Source of the DNA: an uncultured Bacteroidales bacterium | GTDB lineage: Bacteria > Bacteroidota > Bacteroidia > Bacteroidales > P3 | Assembly: GCA_900314925.1 (NCBI GenBank) | Contig: OMXC01000014.1 | Coordinates: forward strand, 1-64,000 | Direction of reading: 5' to 3' | Length of the DNA: 64,000 nt | Notes under the pieces: generated by a model | Told to the model about the DNA's origin: nothing | Database searches by the model: none | What the model saw: only the letters and a program-made list of their open reading frames with translations | In this document: positions 7,721-14,973 of the stretch, in pieces | How the letters are laid out: each line of letters starts with the position of its first letter | Numbering within the stretch: position 1 is the stretch's first letter | Program-made: the position numbers and the translations under genes

Positions 7721-8991
7721 AAGCCTGTCTCGCCGGCAAGACGATACTCATCGCCGGCTACGGCCGCGAAGGGCAGAGCGCCGAGCGCCTCGTCAAGCGT
7801 CTCGTCCCCGAAGCGCAATACACCATAGCCACAAAGGTGGAGAACAGCAGATGGAGAGGCTCTGATGAACAGTGGCACGACGAATGGCCGTTCGATATGG
7901 TCATCAAGTCGCCCGGCATCCCTACCTTTCATCTTCCATCCGCTTCCTTCAGCCTTACCAGCCTGACAGACCTCTTCCTGCAGGTCTATGGCGACCTTAC
8001 CGTCGGCGTCACAGGCACTAAGGGCAAGTCCACCACCGCCAGCCTCATCCACCATCTGCTCCCGGGCAGCATCCTCGCCGGCAACATCGGCATCCCCCTC
8101 TTCGACATCCTCGACGACATACGTGACGACAGCATCGTGGTGGCCGAACTCTCTTGCCATCAGCTGGAGAATATACACCGCGCACCTCATATTTCTGTGC
8201 TTCTCAATCTCTTCCAGGAGCATCTCGACCACTACGAGGACTACATGGGCTACAAGATGGCCAAGTTCCAGATTGCCCTCCGTCAGCATCGCGGCGACCA
8301 TTTCTTCTACTGCACCGACAATCAAGAGCTTCACAATCTGGTGCGTGACAACGAGGCCGCCGTCGCGAGCACCGTGCATCCCTACAGCCTTGGCGACGCC
8401 ACCGACGAAGAGCGCCGTCTTCTCGACGCCTGCCCCCTCAGCGGCGACCACAACCGCAGCAACGCCCTCGTGGCATGCCGTGTGGCAAGCCTGGTGACGC
8501 GCCAGCCACTTGCAGCTTTCAGCTCACAGCTCTCCACCTTCCAAGGCCTCCGCCACCGCTTGGAGAAGGTCGGCACCTATTGTGGCATTACGTGGTACGA
8601 CGACAGCATCTCCACCATCCCTGCCGCCGCCATCGCCGCCATGCGCGCCCTCGGCCGCGTCGACACCCTCATCCTCGGCGGCTTCGACCGCGGCATCGAC
8701 TACTCGCCGCTGGTCGCCTTCCTGAAGGTGACGCCTTTGAAGAATGTCGTATTTGTCGGAAAGGCCGGTAGGAGGATATACGAAGAACTTTCCACTTGCC
8801 ACTTGCCACTTTCCACTTTAATAGAGGACGACTACACCAAGATAGTGCCCTGGTGCGCCGCGCACACGCCGCAGGGTGGGGTGGTGCTCCTCTCGCCGGC
8901 GGCAGCCAGCTACGACGCTTTCCGCAACTTCGAGCATCGCGGCGACTTCTTCCGCGAACAGATTTTAAAACTGAATCCCAATCAGAACTAA
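7699..8991 (+). CDS. MurD-family ligase, probably MurD2 (UDP-MurNAc-L-Ala--Glu ligase)
   Basis: A 430-residue Mur ligase that adds glutamate to UDP-MurNAc-L-alanine in the cytoplasm. The order is N-terminal Rossmann-like domain (ILIAGYGREGQSAERL), central ATPase domain with P-loop GVTGTKGKSTT near residues 108-118, then a C-terminal ligase domain (GGFDRGIDYSPL). Because it overlaps a MurL-like epimerase, it is more likely the L-Glu-specific MurD2 than a classical D-Glu MurD, but specificity cannot be read directly. Two low-complexity insertions, AAFSSQLSTFQ and ELSTCHLPLST, are encoded by iterated CAGCTTTCAGCTCACAGC and CCACTTGCCACTT tracts and lie between conserved blocks. Confidence 0.85.
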   Translation: MYREDQLKACLAGKTILIAGYGREGQSAERLVKRLVPEAQYTIATKVENSRWRGSDEQWHDEWPFDMVIKSPGIPTFHLPSASFSLTSLTDLFLQVYGDLTVGVTGTKGKSTTASLIHHLLPGSILAGNIGIPLFDILDDIRDDSIVVAELSCHQLENIHRAPHISVLLNLFQEHLDHYEDYMGYKMAKFQIALRQHRGDHFFYCTDNQELHNLVRDNEAAVASTVHPYSLGDATDEERRLLDACPLSGDHNRSNALVACRVASLVTRQPLAAFSSQLSTFQGLRHRLEKVGTYCGITWYDDSISTIPAAAIAAMRALGRVDTLILGGFDRGIDYSPLVAFLKVTPLKNVVFVGKAGRRIYEELSTCHLPLSTLIEDDYTKIVPWCAAHTPQGGVVLLSPAAASYDAFRNFEHRGDFFREQILKLNPNQN

Positions 8992-9053
8992 AAGAACAAT
9001 CAGAAACTATTATTCTTTCATTCTTTTTATTCTGATTGAAACAAAAAAAATCT

Positions 9054-10175
9054 ATGATTGATTACAAGGGCATACGCCATCAACTCCACGAGCATCCGCA
9101 GACCGCCGGCAACGAGCAGTTCGCCCACGATACCATCATCCGTCACCTCCAGCAGCTGCACCCCGACAAGGTCTACGCCAATGTCGGCGGCTACGGCGTC
9201 ATCGCCGTCTGGGGCAAAGACCCGCAGGCACCCACCGTCGCCTTCCGCGCCGACACCGACGCCCTGCCCATAGGCCACCGCTGCGGCCACGACGGCCACA
9301 CCACCATCCTACTCCGCTTGGCAGAGCTCGTGGATAGTGGTGGGTGTGTAGTGGATAGCACTCGAGGACAAGCGCTACCCACAACCCACCCACAACCCAC
9401 TCACAACATCCTTCTCCTCTGGCAGCCCGCCGAGGAGACCGGCACAGGCTCGCGCGCCATCCTTGACAGCGGCATCCTGCAGCAGTACAACATCGTGCGC
9501 TTTTATGGCCTGCACAACATCCCCGGCTATCCGCTCGGCACCGTGGTCCTCTGTCCGCGTACTTTTGCCGCCGCATCCACGGGCGTCGTCTACCACCTCG
9601 ACGGTCGCGAGACCCATGCCTCCACCCCCGAGCTGGGCGTCAACCCCGGCCTCGCCGTGGCCGAGATAATGCAGCGTTTCGCAAGTTTCAACAACAGTAA
9701 AGGCGAATTCCGCCAGAGCACACTCATCTGCGTCCATGTCGGGCAGCCCGCTTTCGGCACCTCAGCCGGACACGGCGAGGTGATGTTTACCCTCCGCGCA
9801 TTCACCAACGACGAGATGGAACGCCTGATTCATGACGCCAACAGCGCCGTCGACGAGATTGCCGCCCGCCACAAACTGACAGTCAGCCGCACATTAGTCG
9901 AACCTTTCCGCGCCACCGAGAACAACGGCGATTGCGTGGAAGCAATAGAAAAAGCGGCAGAGGATGTGCCGCTTCGTGTCCGTTATCAGATGGAGCCCAA
10001 CCGCTGGAGCGAAGACTTCGCCGAGTATCTGCTCGAGTTCCCTGGAGCCATGTTCGGCATCGGCAGCGGTGAACATCAGCCCGAGCTGCACCATCCCTCC
10101 TACGACTTCCCCGACGCCCTCATCGAGCCCGCCGCCCAGCTCTTCTTCCGCCTGGCAGTCGGCTATAACCAATAA
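9054..10175 (+). CDS. M20 family metallo-amidohydrolase
   Basis: A 373-residue M20D-type amidohydrolase that would cleave N-acyl or amino-acid conjugates using a dinuclear metal centre. Visible motifs are RADTDALPI, the metal ligands in RCGHDGHTT, QPAEETGTGSRAI with its catalytic and metal-binding glutamates, and a late EHQPELHHPSYDFPDALI. The ATG at 9054 is chosen over a TTG at 9036. Between HDGHT and the WQPAEE strand is an extra stretch of about 22 residues (VDSGGCVVDSTRGQALPTTH and onward). It is encoded by iterated GTGGATAG and CACAACCC units and looks like an in-frame repeat insertion. The substrate is unknown. Confidence 0.85.
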   Translation: MIDYKGIRHQLHEHPQTAGNEQFAHDTIIRHLQQLHPDKVYANVGGYGVIAVWGKDPQAPTVAFRADTDALPIGHRCGHDGHTTILLRLAELVDSGGCVVDSTRGQALPTTHPQPTHNILLLWQPAEETGTGSRAILDSGILQQYNIVRFYGLHNIPGYPLGTVVLCPRTFAAASTGVVYHLDGRETHASTPELGVNPGLAVAEIMQRFASFNNSKGEFRQSTLICVHVGQPAFGTSAGHGEVMFTLRAFTNDEMERLIHDANSAVDEIAARHKLTVSRTLVEPFRATENNGDCVEAIEKAAEDVPLRVRYQMEPNRWSEDFAEYLLEFPGAMFGIGSGEHQPELHHPSYDFPDALIEPAAQLFFRLAVGYNQ

Positions 10176-10183
10176 CCAATAAC

Positions 10184-10714
10184 CTATAACCTAATCTCGT
10201 AGGTGTTCACGATGCCCGAAGCCTCTTCGAGCACCATCTTCAGCAGCTTGCCGTCTTTGCTGCGGTAGGTGAGCACCACCGAGGCGTAGCCTCCGCGCTT
10301 CACCTTGCCGGTGGCCGTGAGGGTCACCGTGCGCGTGCCTTTGCCGTTCACCGTCTCGCTCTTGGCGTTGTTGGCTTTGGCGGCCTCCTCCCAGTTGCCG
10401 GCGAGGCAGTTGAGCAGTGTGGCGCGCTGCAGGCCCACGGCCTTCACCTTGTCGGCGTTCACCTCGCCTTTCTTGCCGTTGAGGTTCATCCTCACGGTCT
10501 TGCCCTCCACGGTGAAATATTCCCCTTCGGGGTCGCTGTAGTCCATGTTGAGACTCTCTTTGCCGTCGAAGACCATGTGGCCTTTCTTGACGATGCTCTT
10601 GCCCGAGGCCTTGATGACGCGTGTGTGGGTGAAGTCGTCGTCGTAGGTTGTCTGCTGTGCCGCCGCGGTCAGCGCCATCAGCATAGCTGCAATCAGTATG
10701 GTTAAATGTTTCAT
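10184..10714 (-). CDS. LolA-like outer-membrane lipoprotein carrier protein
   Basis: A 176-residue periplasmic protein with a signal peptide (MKHLTILIAAMLMALTAAAQ). Its beta-rich body alternates short strands such as GHMVFDGKESLNMDYSDPEGEYFTVEGKTVRMNL. This fits the LolA/LolA-like fold used to carry lipids or lipoproteins. It lies directly after an MMPL/RND exporter on the same strand, a pairing known from Bacteroidota lipid and pigment loci, where LolA-like and MMPL proteins act together in envelope lipid transport. No other pigment or aryl-polyene genes are nearby. The transported molecule is unknown. Confidence 0.7.
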   Translation of the reverse strand: MKHLTILIAAMLMALTAAAQQTTYDDDFTHTRVIKASGKSIVKKGHMVFDGKESLNMDYSDPEGEYFTVEGKTVRMNLNGKKGEVNADKVKAVGLQRATLLNCLAGNWEEAAKANNAKSETVNGKGTRTVTLTATGKVKRGGYASVVLTYRSKDGKLLKMVLEEASGIVNTYEIRL

Positions 10715-10732
10715 AATATCTCTTTTGGTACT

Positions 10733-10800
10733 CTGTAAAACTCAAAACTTGCAACTCATAACTCATAACTCCTAACTCCTAACTCAAAACTCAAAACCCT
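10733..10800. repeat. Iterated AACTC-type repeat tract
   Basis: Tandem short units (CTCAAAACTTGCAACTCATAACTC and similar) sit between the LolA-like gene and the exporter and run into the exporter's C-terminal codons. It belongs to the iterated-short-unit repeat class seen at many loci here. Confidence 0.7.
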
Positions 10801-13269
10801 CTTCCTGTACGCCGGAATCTTCATCAGCTGCCTGAAGGCGAAGGGCTGCAGCGAGTAGGAGATCATTATCGTCGAGGCCATCCCTATCAGGGTGATGAGG
10901 CCTATGGAGCGTATGGCGGGGTGCACGGCGAATATCAGCGAGGCCACCACTATGACCAGTATCGACGCCGAGAAGAAGATGGCTACCTTGTGCCATGTCA
11001 GCATCTCGCTGCTGCCTGTGCGTGCCTTCGCCAGCAGGCCTTCGGTGATGAAGATGCTGTAGTCTACCCCCACACCGAAGACGAAGGTGGAGATGACTAT
11101 GTTGATCAGGTTGAACTCCAGCCCGAACAAAGCCATGTAGCCCTGCACCATGAACCAGCTCAGCACCATCGGCAGGAACGACAGCAGTGCGGTGACGATG
11201 TTGTGGAACGACAGCAGGAGTATTACCAGCACGAAGAGCGACGATATCCAGACTGCCACGTTGAAGTCGTCGTTTATGACCTCCACCAGGCTCTTGCAGT
11301 AGTAGAAGGGTTCCAGCACCATGGTCTTGGGGTTGGCGAGGGCGGCCTCGGTGACGGCGTCCTTGTCCTCCGGCAGCATGGCCACGTCGGTGAACACCAT
11401 GTAGAGGCTCTCGGCCTCCGCTGCGGTGTCGACGCCGTTGTTGAGCTCTATGAAGTTGGCCAGCATGTTCTTCGGTACCACGCCGCTCTCCACCAGCGAG
11501 GCGGCCTCGTAGTCGGCCTCTATCAGCCCCACGAAGTCACCGAACATTTCGGGGTCTATGCCGCAGGCCTTGGCGCTGCGGCGCACCGTGGCCATGGTCT
11601 CGGCCCTGCGCTGTGGTGTCCAGTAGGCGTTCCAGGCGTCGATGCGGCGCTGCTGCTCGTCGAGGCCCACGAAGATGCGCGGCACGGCGTCGCTGTAGCT
11701 GTGCACCAGCCCCTCCTTGCGCAGCGAGTCGAGGATGGGCATCAGCCCTTTGTCGGCCGCAAGGGCGGCGTCGAGGTCGGCATCCACGGTGGCATAGTAC
11801 AGGTGGCTGTAGCCGTCGTTGTTCTTGGCGTTGAAGAGCGCCTCAGCCTCCTTGAGTTGGGCGTCCTTGTAGTTCAGGTGGCGCAAGTCGCTGTCGAAGC
11901 CCACGCGGTGGGCGAAGGCCACTCCAACCACCACTATTGCTGCCATCAGAATCAGGAACCAGCGCTTGCGGTCGAAGGGCATGTTGTTGAGCCTCAGCAC
12001 GCGGCGGAACTGGCGGCTGTCGGTCTCCACGCGCCGCTTGGGCATGAAGTGGGGCAGGAAGACCAGGGCGAAGAAGGTGGTGCCTACGAGCGCCAGCGAG
12101 GCGAAGAGGCCGAAGTCGCGCAGCAGACTGCTGTCGGTGAACAGCAGGCTGCAGAAGGCTCCCACGGTGGTGATGCACCCCAAGGTCACCGGCGTGGCCT
12201 CGTCGAGCAGCATCTTCTCCGGGTCGCCCGTTGAGAAATGGTGTATGGTGACGTGCAGGCAGTAGCTCAACGCTACCCCAAGCACTATAGCGCTGATGCC
12301 CAGCGCCATGAGTGACATTGATCCCTGTATCCACCAGATGCAGGCCAAAGCGAAGACCATGCCGTAGCCTATGGGCAGCAGCTGCTTGAGCAGGAAGCCC
12401 GCGCTGCGGAAGAAGAAGCCTATCAGGATGAGTATCAGCACCAGCGAGACGCCTACGGTGAGCACCAGGTCGGCCTTGATTCTGCTGGCGTTGGCTACAC
12501 TCGCCAATGGGGCGCCGTGGGCGAGGATGTGCACCTCGGGATGTTCGGCCTCGAAGGCGGCGGTCGTCTTGGCCAGCTGTTTGGCGAAGCGGTGCGCCGT
12601 CTTGGAGTCCGACGAGGCGAAGGCTGGTGCCAGCCATGCCAGCGCCACGCTGCTGTCGGGGCAGAAGAAGTGGCCACCCACGAGGGTGCGGCCTGCCGTG
12701 GCCCCCGCCATCAGGTCGCCTGCGATGACACGGCGCAGCCCCAGGGGGTCGGCGGCCACCATCTGCGTGGCTCCGCCGGTCTCGTCGGCCAGGAGCAGCT
12801 CCTGGTTCTTCTCCATCTGCGCCAGGGCGGCCTCGGGCCGCAAGGCCGAGTCGATGGCGGCATAGGCCGCCGTGTCCACGAACGTGGGCAGGTGCTCCAG
12901 CACGAAGTCCAGCGCCGCCAGACCCGTCTCGGCGTCGATGTGCGCCAGTATGTTGTCTATGTAGCCCGTGGCCGAGTCGTCGGCCAGCAGCCGCTCCTCC
13001 AGCTCGTCCATCAGCTCGCCGAGCTCCTCGGGCTCCATCTTCCCGTCGGTGGGCGCCATCTGCAGGTACACCTTGTCCTTGAGTCCTATTGAGCTGAATG
13101 CCAGCTGGCTTTCCACACTCTGCTGCGGCATCAGCGAGAAGATGTCCTCCTCATACTGCACCTTCAGCCCGAAACAGAGGAACACCACGAACGACAGCCC
13201 CATGGCGATGTACATCAGCGCCTTGTGGTTGTGGAAGAAACGGTATACCGGTAGGAAAATCCTGCTCAT
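10756..13269 (-). CDS. MMPL/RND-family exporter
   Basis: An 837-residue inner-membrane protein with the two-fold RND layout. The first helix is at residues 17-35, followed by a periplasmic domain. A cluster of about five helices lies near 265-410, then a second periplasmic domain and a second helix cluster near 670-820. FVFGVGVDYSIFITEGLLAKA in the C-terminal half contains the conserved GVDYSIF block of the MMPL/sterol-sensing-like family. Such proteins export lipids or lipid-like molecules using proton motive force. The downstream LolA-like gene suggests a role in lipid traffic to the outer membrane. The last codons run into an iterated AACTC repeat tract, so the final eight or so residues (FELGVRSYEL) are probably repeat-derived rather than ancestral. 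Confidence 0.85.
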   Translation of the reverse strand: MSRIFLPVYRFFHNHKALMYIAMGLSFVVFLCFGLKVQYEEDIFSLMPQQSVESQLAFSSIGLKDKVYLQMAPTDGKMEPEELGELMDELEERLLADDSATGYIDNILAHIDAETGLAALDFVLEHLPTFVDTAAYAAIDSALRPEAALAQMEKNQELLLADETGGATQMVAADPLGLRRVIAGDLMAGATAGRTLVGGHFFCPDSSVALAWLAPAFASSDSKTAHRFAKQLAKTTAAFEAEHPEVHILAHGAPLASVANASRIKADLVLTVGVSLVLILILIGFFFRSAGFLLKQLLPIGYGMVFALACIWWIQGSMSLMALGISAIVLGVALSYCLHVTIHHFSTGDPEKMLLDEATPVTLGCITTVGAFCSLLFTDSSLLRDFGLFASLALVGTTFFALVFLPHFMPKRRVETDSRQFRRVLRLNNMPFDRKRWFLILMAAIVVVGVAFAHRVGFDSDLRHLNYKDAQLKEAEALFNAKNNDGYSHLYYATVDADLDAALAADKGLMPILDSLRKEGLVHSYSDAVPRIFVGLDEQQRRIDAWNAYWTPQRRAETMATVRRSAKACGIDPEMFGDFVGLIEADYEAASLVESGVVPKNMLANFIELNNGVDTAAEAESLYMVFTDVAMLPEDKDAVTEAALANPKTMVLEPFYYCKSLVEVINDDFNVAVWISSLFVLVILLLSFHNIVTALLSFLPMVLSWFMVQGYMALFGLEFNLINIVISTFVFGVGVDYSIFITEGLLAKARTGSSEMLTWHKVAIFFSASILVIVVASLIFAVHPAIRSIGLITLIGMASTIMISYSLQPFAFRQLMKIPAYRKRVLSFELGVRSYEL

Positions 13270-13302
13270 AAAAGTCTTTCGGCCAGGCTGTTTGCAGCCT
13301 TC

Positions 13303-13341
13303 CTCTCTATAACCAATAACCTATAACCAATAACCTATACC
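13303..13341. repeat. Iterated TAACCAATAACC tract
   Basis: Units of ATAACCTATAACC and AATAACC are repeated between two minus-strand genes. Nearly the same units occur at 10163-10195 and 47889-47922. Confidence 0.7.
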
Positions 13342-13345
13342 CGCC

Positions 13346-13945
13346 TCAGCTGCGGCCCGTCTTCTTCTCGAGCTTTATGTAGTTGGGGAAAGGCACCTGT
13401 GTGCCGCCGACGTTGATGCTGGGCTTCACGCGCAGGCCCACCTTCGACGAGGTGCCCTCCTTGGTGAACGAGCTGGCGAAGCTCTTGAGCTTCTCCACGC
13501 CCTCCTTCGAGAAGAGGTTGCCAAGGTCGGTGTTCACACCCAGCGGCACGGTCGTCGTCGCACTCGGCATGATGCTGTAGCGCTGCGAGTTGACGCCGCT
13601 GGCCATGTCCTTGCCCTCGATGGCCAGGATCCAGTCCAGCGCCGTCATGGCGGCCTGCTGCGTCGTCGGGTTCTTCACGTCCACGTTGACGTTCATCGCC
13701 AGCGGCACCTTCTTGGTCTGGTAGGCGGCCACGAGCTTCACCACGTCGGTGGCCGACAGCTGACCCTGCGTCAGGTTCTTCACGTTGACGCCCGCCACGC
13801 TCACATTGTTGACGTTTTTAAGGTTGAATTCGCAGTTACGGAGGTTCGCCACGCTGGCAACGTCGTTGGCCAACTGGGTGAATACATCGCACGAACTGAG
13901 CATCATAGCCCCTGCGGCTATCAGTGCAAGTGTTGTCTTTTTCAT
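13346..13945 (-). CDS. LEA-type-2-like lipoprotein
   Basis: A 200-residue lipoprotein with the signal MKKTTLALIAAGAMMLSSC. The body reads as a beta-sandwich resembling the LEA-2-like domain: paired strands such as CEFNLKNVNNVSVAGVNVKNL and VPLAMNVNVDVKNPTTQQAAM, then VGLRVKPSINVGGTQVPFPNYIKL. The start is taken at the ATG whose codons form the signal peptide. An upstream in-frame ATG would add 17 residues transcribed from before the promoter. The predicted transcript begins close to the start codon, so the leader is very short. Function is unknown; it is probably anchored facing the periplasm. Confidence 0.65.
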   Translation of the reverse strand: MKKTTLALIAAGAMMLSSCDVFTQLANDVASVANLRNCEFNLKNVNNVSVAGVNVKNLTQGQLSATDVVKLVAAYQTKKVPLAMNVNVDVKNPTTQQAAMTALDWILAIEGKDMASGVNSQRYSIMPSATTTVPLGVNTDLGNLFSKEGVEKLKSFASSFTKEGTSSKVGLRVKPSINVGGTQVPFPNYIKLEKKTGRS

Positions 13946-13949
13946 GGTG

Positions 13950-13957
13950 CAAAAGTA
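13950..13957 (-). promoter_or_regulatory. Minus-10-like box of the LEA-like lipoprotein
   Basis: TACTTTTG on the minus strand fits TAnnTTTG, with an imperfect TTTTCG about 20 bases upstream. It is so close to the ATG that the mRNA would be nearly leaderless. Confidence 0.5.
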
Positions 13958-14053
13958 CAAAAAATAATTCACACGGCCGAAAAATCTTTTCCACACCCCG
14001 CCCCGGCTCCTGCCGCTCGCCCCGCTCCGCCACCCCGCCGTTGTTCCACTTCA

Positions 14054-14450
14054 ATATCTACCCCGCCACCCGAATACCCCGTAGGTTTTTCCTTTTAATA
14101 GCCAGCACCTTGCAACTGAATATAAACGCCCCCCGTCGTGGTTCCCTCGCAATCGTCATCCCCGCCACCCAAATACCCCGTAGGGGTTTCATTTTAATAG
14201 CCAGCACCTTGCAACTGAATATAAACGCCCCTCGTCGTGCTTCCCTCGCAATCGCCATCCCCGCCACCCAAATACCCCGTAGGGGTTTCATTTTAATAGC
14301 CAGCACCTTACAGCTAAATACAAAAGAACCCCGTCGGGGTTCCATCACAATCGCCATCCCCGCCACCAGAATACCCCGTAGGGGTTTCATTTTAATAGCC
14401 AGCACATTACAGCTATATATAAAAGAACCCCGTCGGGGTTCCATCAACCA
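14054..14450. repeat. Four-copy 99-bp tandem repeat
   Basis: Four units repeat with a period of exactly 99 bases; the ATACCCCGTAGG landmark falls at 14074, 14173, 14272 and 14371. Each unit holds two small palindromes (CCCCGTAGGGG and ACCCCGTCGGGGT) separated by TTTCATTTTAATAGCCAGCAC. Since 99 is a multiple of three, both strands stay open across the array (about 195 codons plus, 129 codons minus), and the predicted peptides repeat every 33 residues. No promoter, signal or family resemblance supports translation, so I treat it as repeat DNA. Confidence 0.9.
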
Positions 14451-14469
14451 TTGCGGTATGTCGCACCCT

Positions 14470-14580
14470 CTACGGCCCCCCTACGGACCCGGTACGGCAT
14501 TTCTTCAGTAGTTCTTCAGTGCTGCACTGAAGAACTACTGAAGAACTACTGAAGAACGGCCGTAGGGACTCCGTACCGGA
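14470..14580. repeat. Dispersed palindromic repeat, copy 1
   Basis: The outer arms CTACGGACCCGGTACGG / CCGTAGGGACTCCGTACC flank iterated TTCTTCAGTAG units facing CTACTGAAGAA units. It can fold into one long hairpin. Related copies are at about 33.8, 52.4 and 62.3 kb. Confidence 0.85.
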
Positions 14581-14671
14581 GTGGTAGGGAGTAGGGGGAA
14601 ATGTGGTGTAAAATACACAATGATTCTAATAGGATGCATGGTATGGTTTATTGGATATTTTTTGTGTTTTC

Positions 14672-14702
14672 TTTGGCCAATAAAAAAAAATATGTATATT
14701 TG
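14672..14702 (+). promoter_or_regulatory. Promoter of structured RNA 1
   Basis: TTTG at 14672-14675 and TATATTTG at 14695-14702 are separated by 19 bases. Transcription should begin near 14709. Confidence 0.78.
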
Positions 14703-14708
14703 CAACTG

Positions 14709-14918
14709 AAATAGAAAATGGATAAGATATGTAGACTTGAACATAAATAGGACATAATAAAGCATTTAGCTTGTATAAGTAGCACTCGTGAATCTGCAAA
14801 ATTTAAAGCGTACTACACTTAGAAGCGGAAATGCTTACGGGAAACCGTGAGCTTTCTATGTTTGTAGTACAGGTATTGCAGAACCGCGAGTGCAACAAGA
14901 AGCCCGCGGTTCTTTTTT
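14709..14918 (+). ncRNA. Structured RNA element, copy 1 (leader/attenuator-like)
   Basis: Nested helices are read directly: CACTCG with CGAGTG, TCTGCAA with TTGCAGA, and GTACTACA with TGTAGTAC. They enclose a bulged inner hairpin containing GCTTACGGGAAACCGTGAGC. The strand between the third and second helices is ACAGGT. A terminator hairpin (GAACCGCG / CGCGGTTC followed by T6) ends the element and shares CGCG with the outermost helix, so the two folds compete. The next gene starts 56 nt later. Copies 2 and 3 share this architecture. I cannot assign a known RNA family. Confidence 0.72.
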
Positions 14919-14973
14919 ATGTTCTGTCACAAATGTGTTTTTTTGACGAATAATGGTTTTAAAATATAAAAAT

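Noticed and set aside
10184..13269. Aryl-polyene or flexirubin pigment cluster
   Set aside because: The MMPL exporter and LolA-like pair also occurs in such clusters, but no ketosynthase, acyl carrier or dehydratase genes are nearby.
14054..14450. CRISPR array at the 99-bp repeat
   Set aside because: Whole units repeat with no unique spacers, and no cas gene is nearby.
13924..14511. 195-codon frame across the 99-bp repeats
   Set aside because: It follows only from the repeat period being a multiple of three. No signal, promoter or recognisable domain, and the opposite strand is equally open.
14709..14918. Calling the three structured RNAs 6S RNA
   Set aside because: The length and long interrupted helix would allow it, but there are several copies, each with a terminator and a fixed short distance to a downstream gene. 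A cis-regulatory role fits better, though it is not proven.
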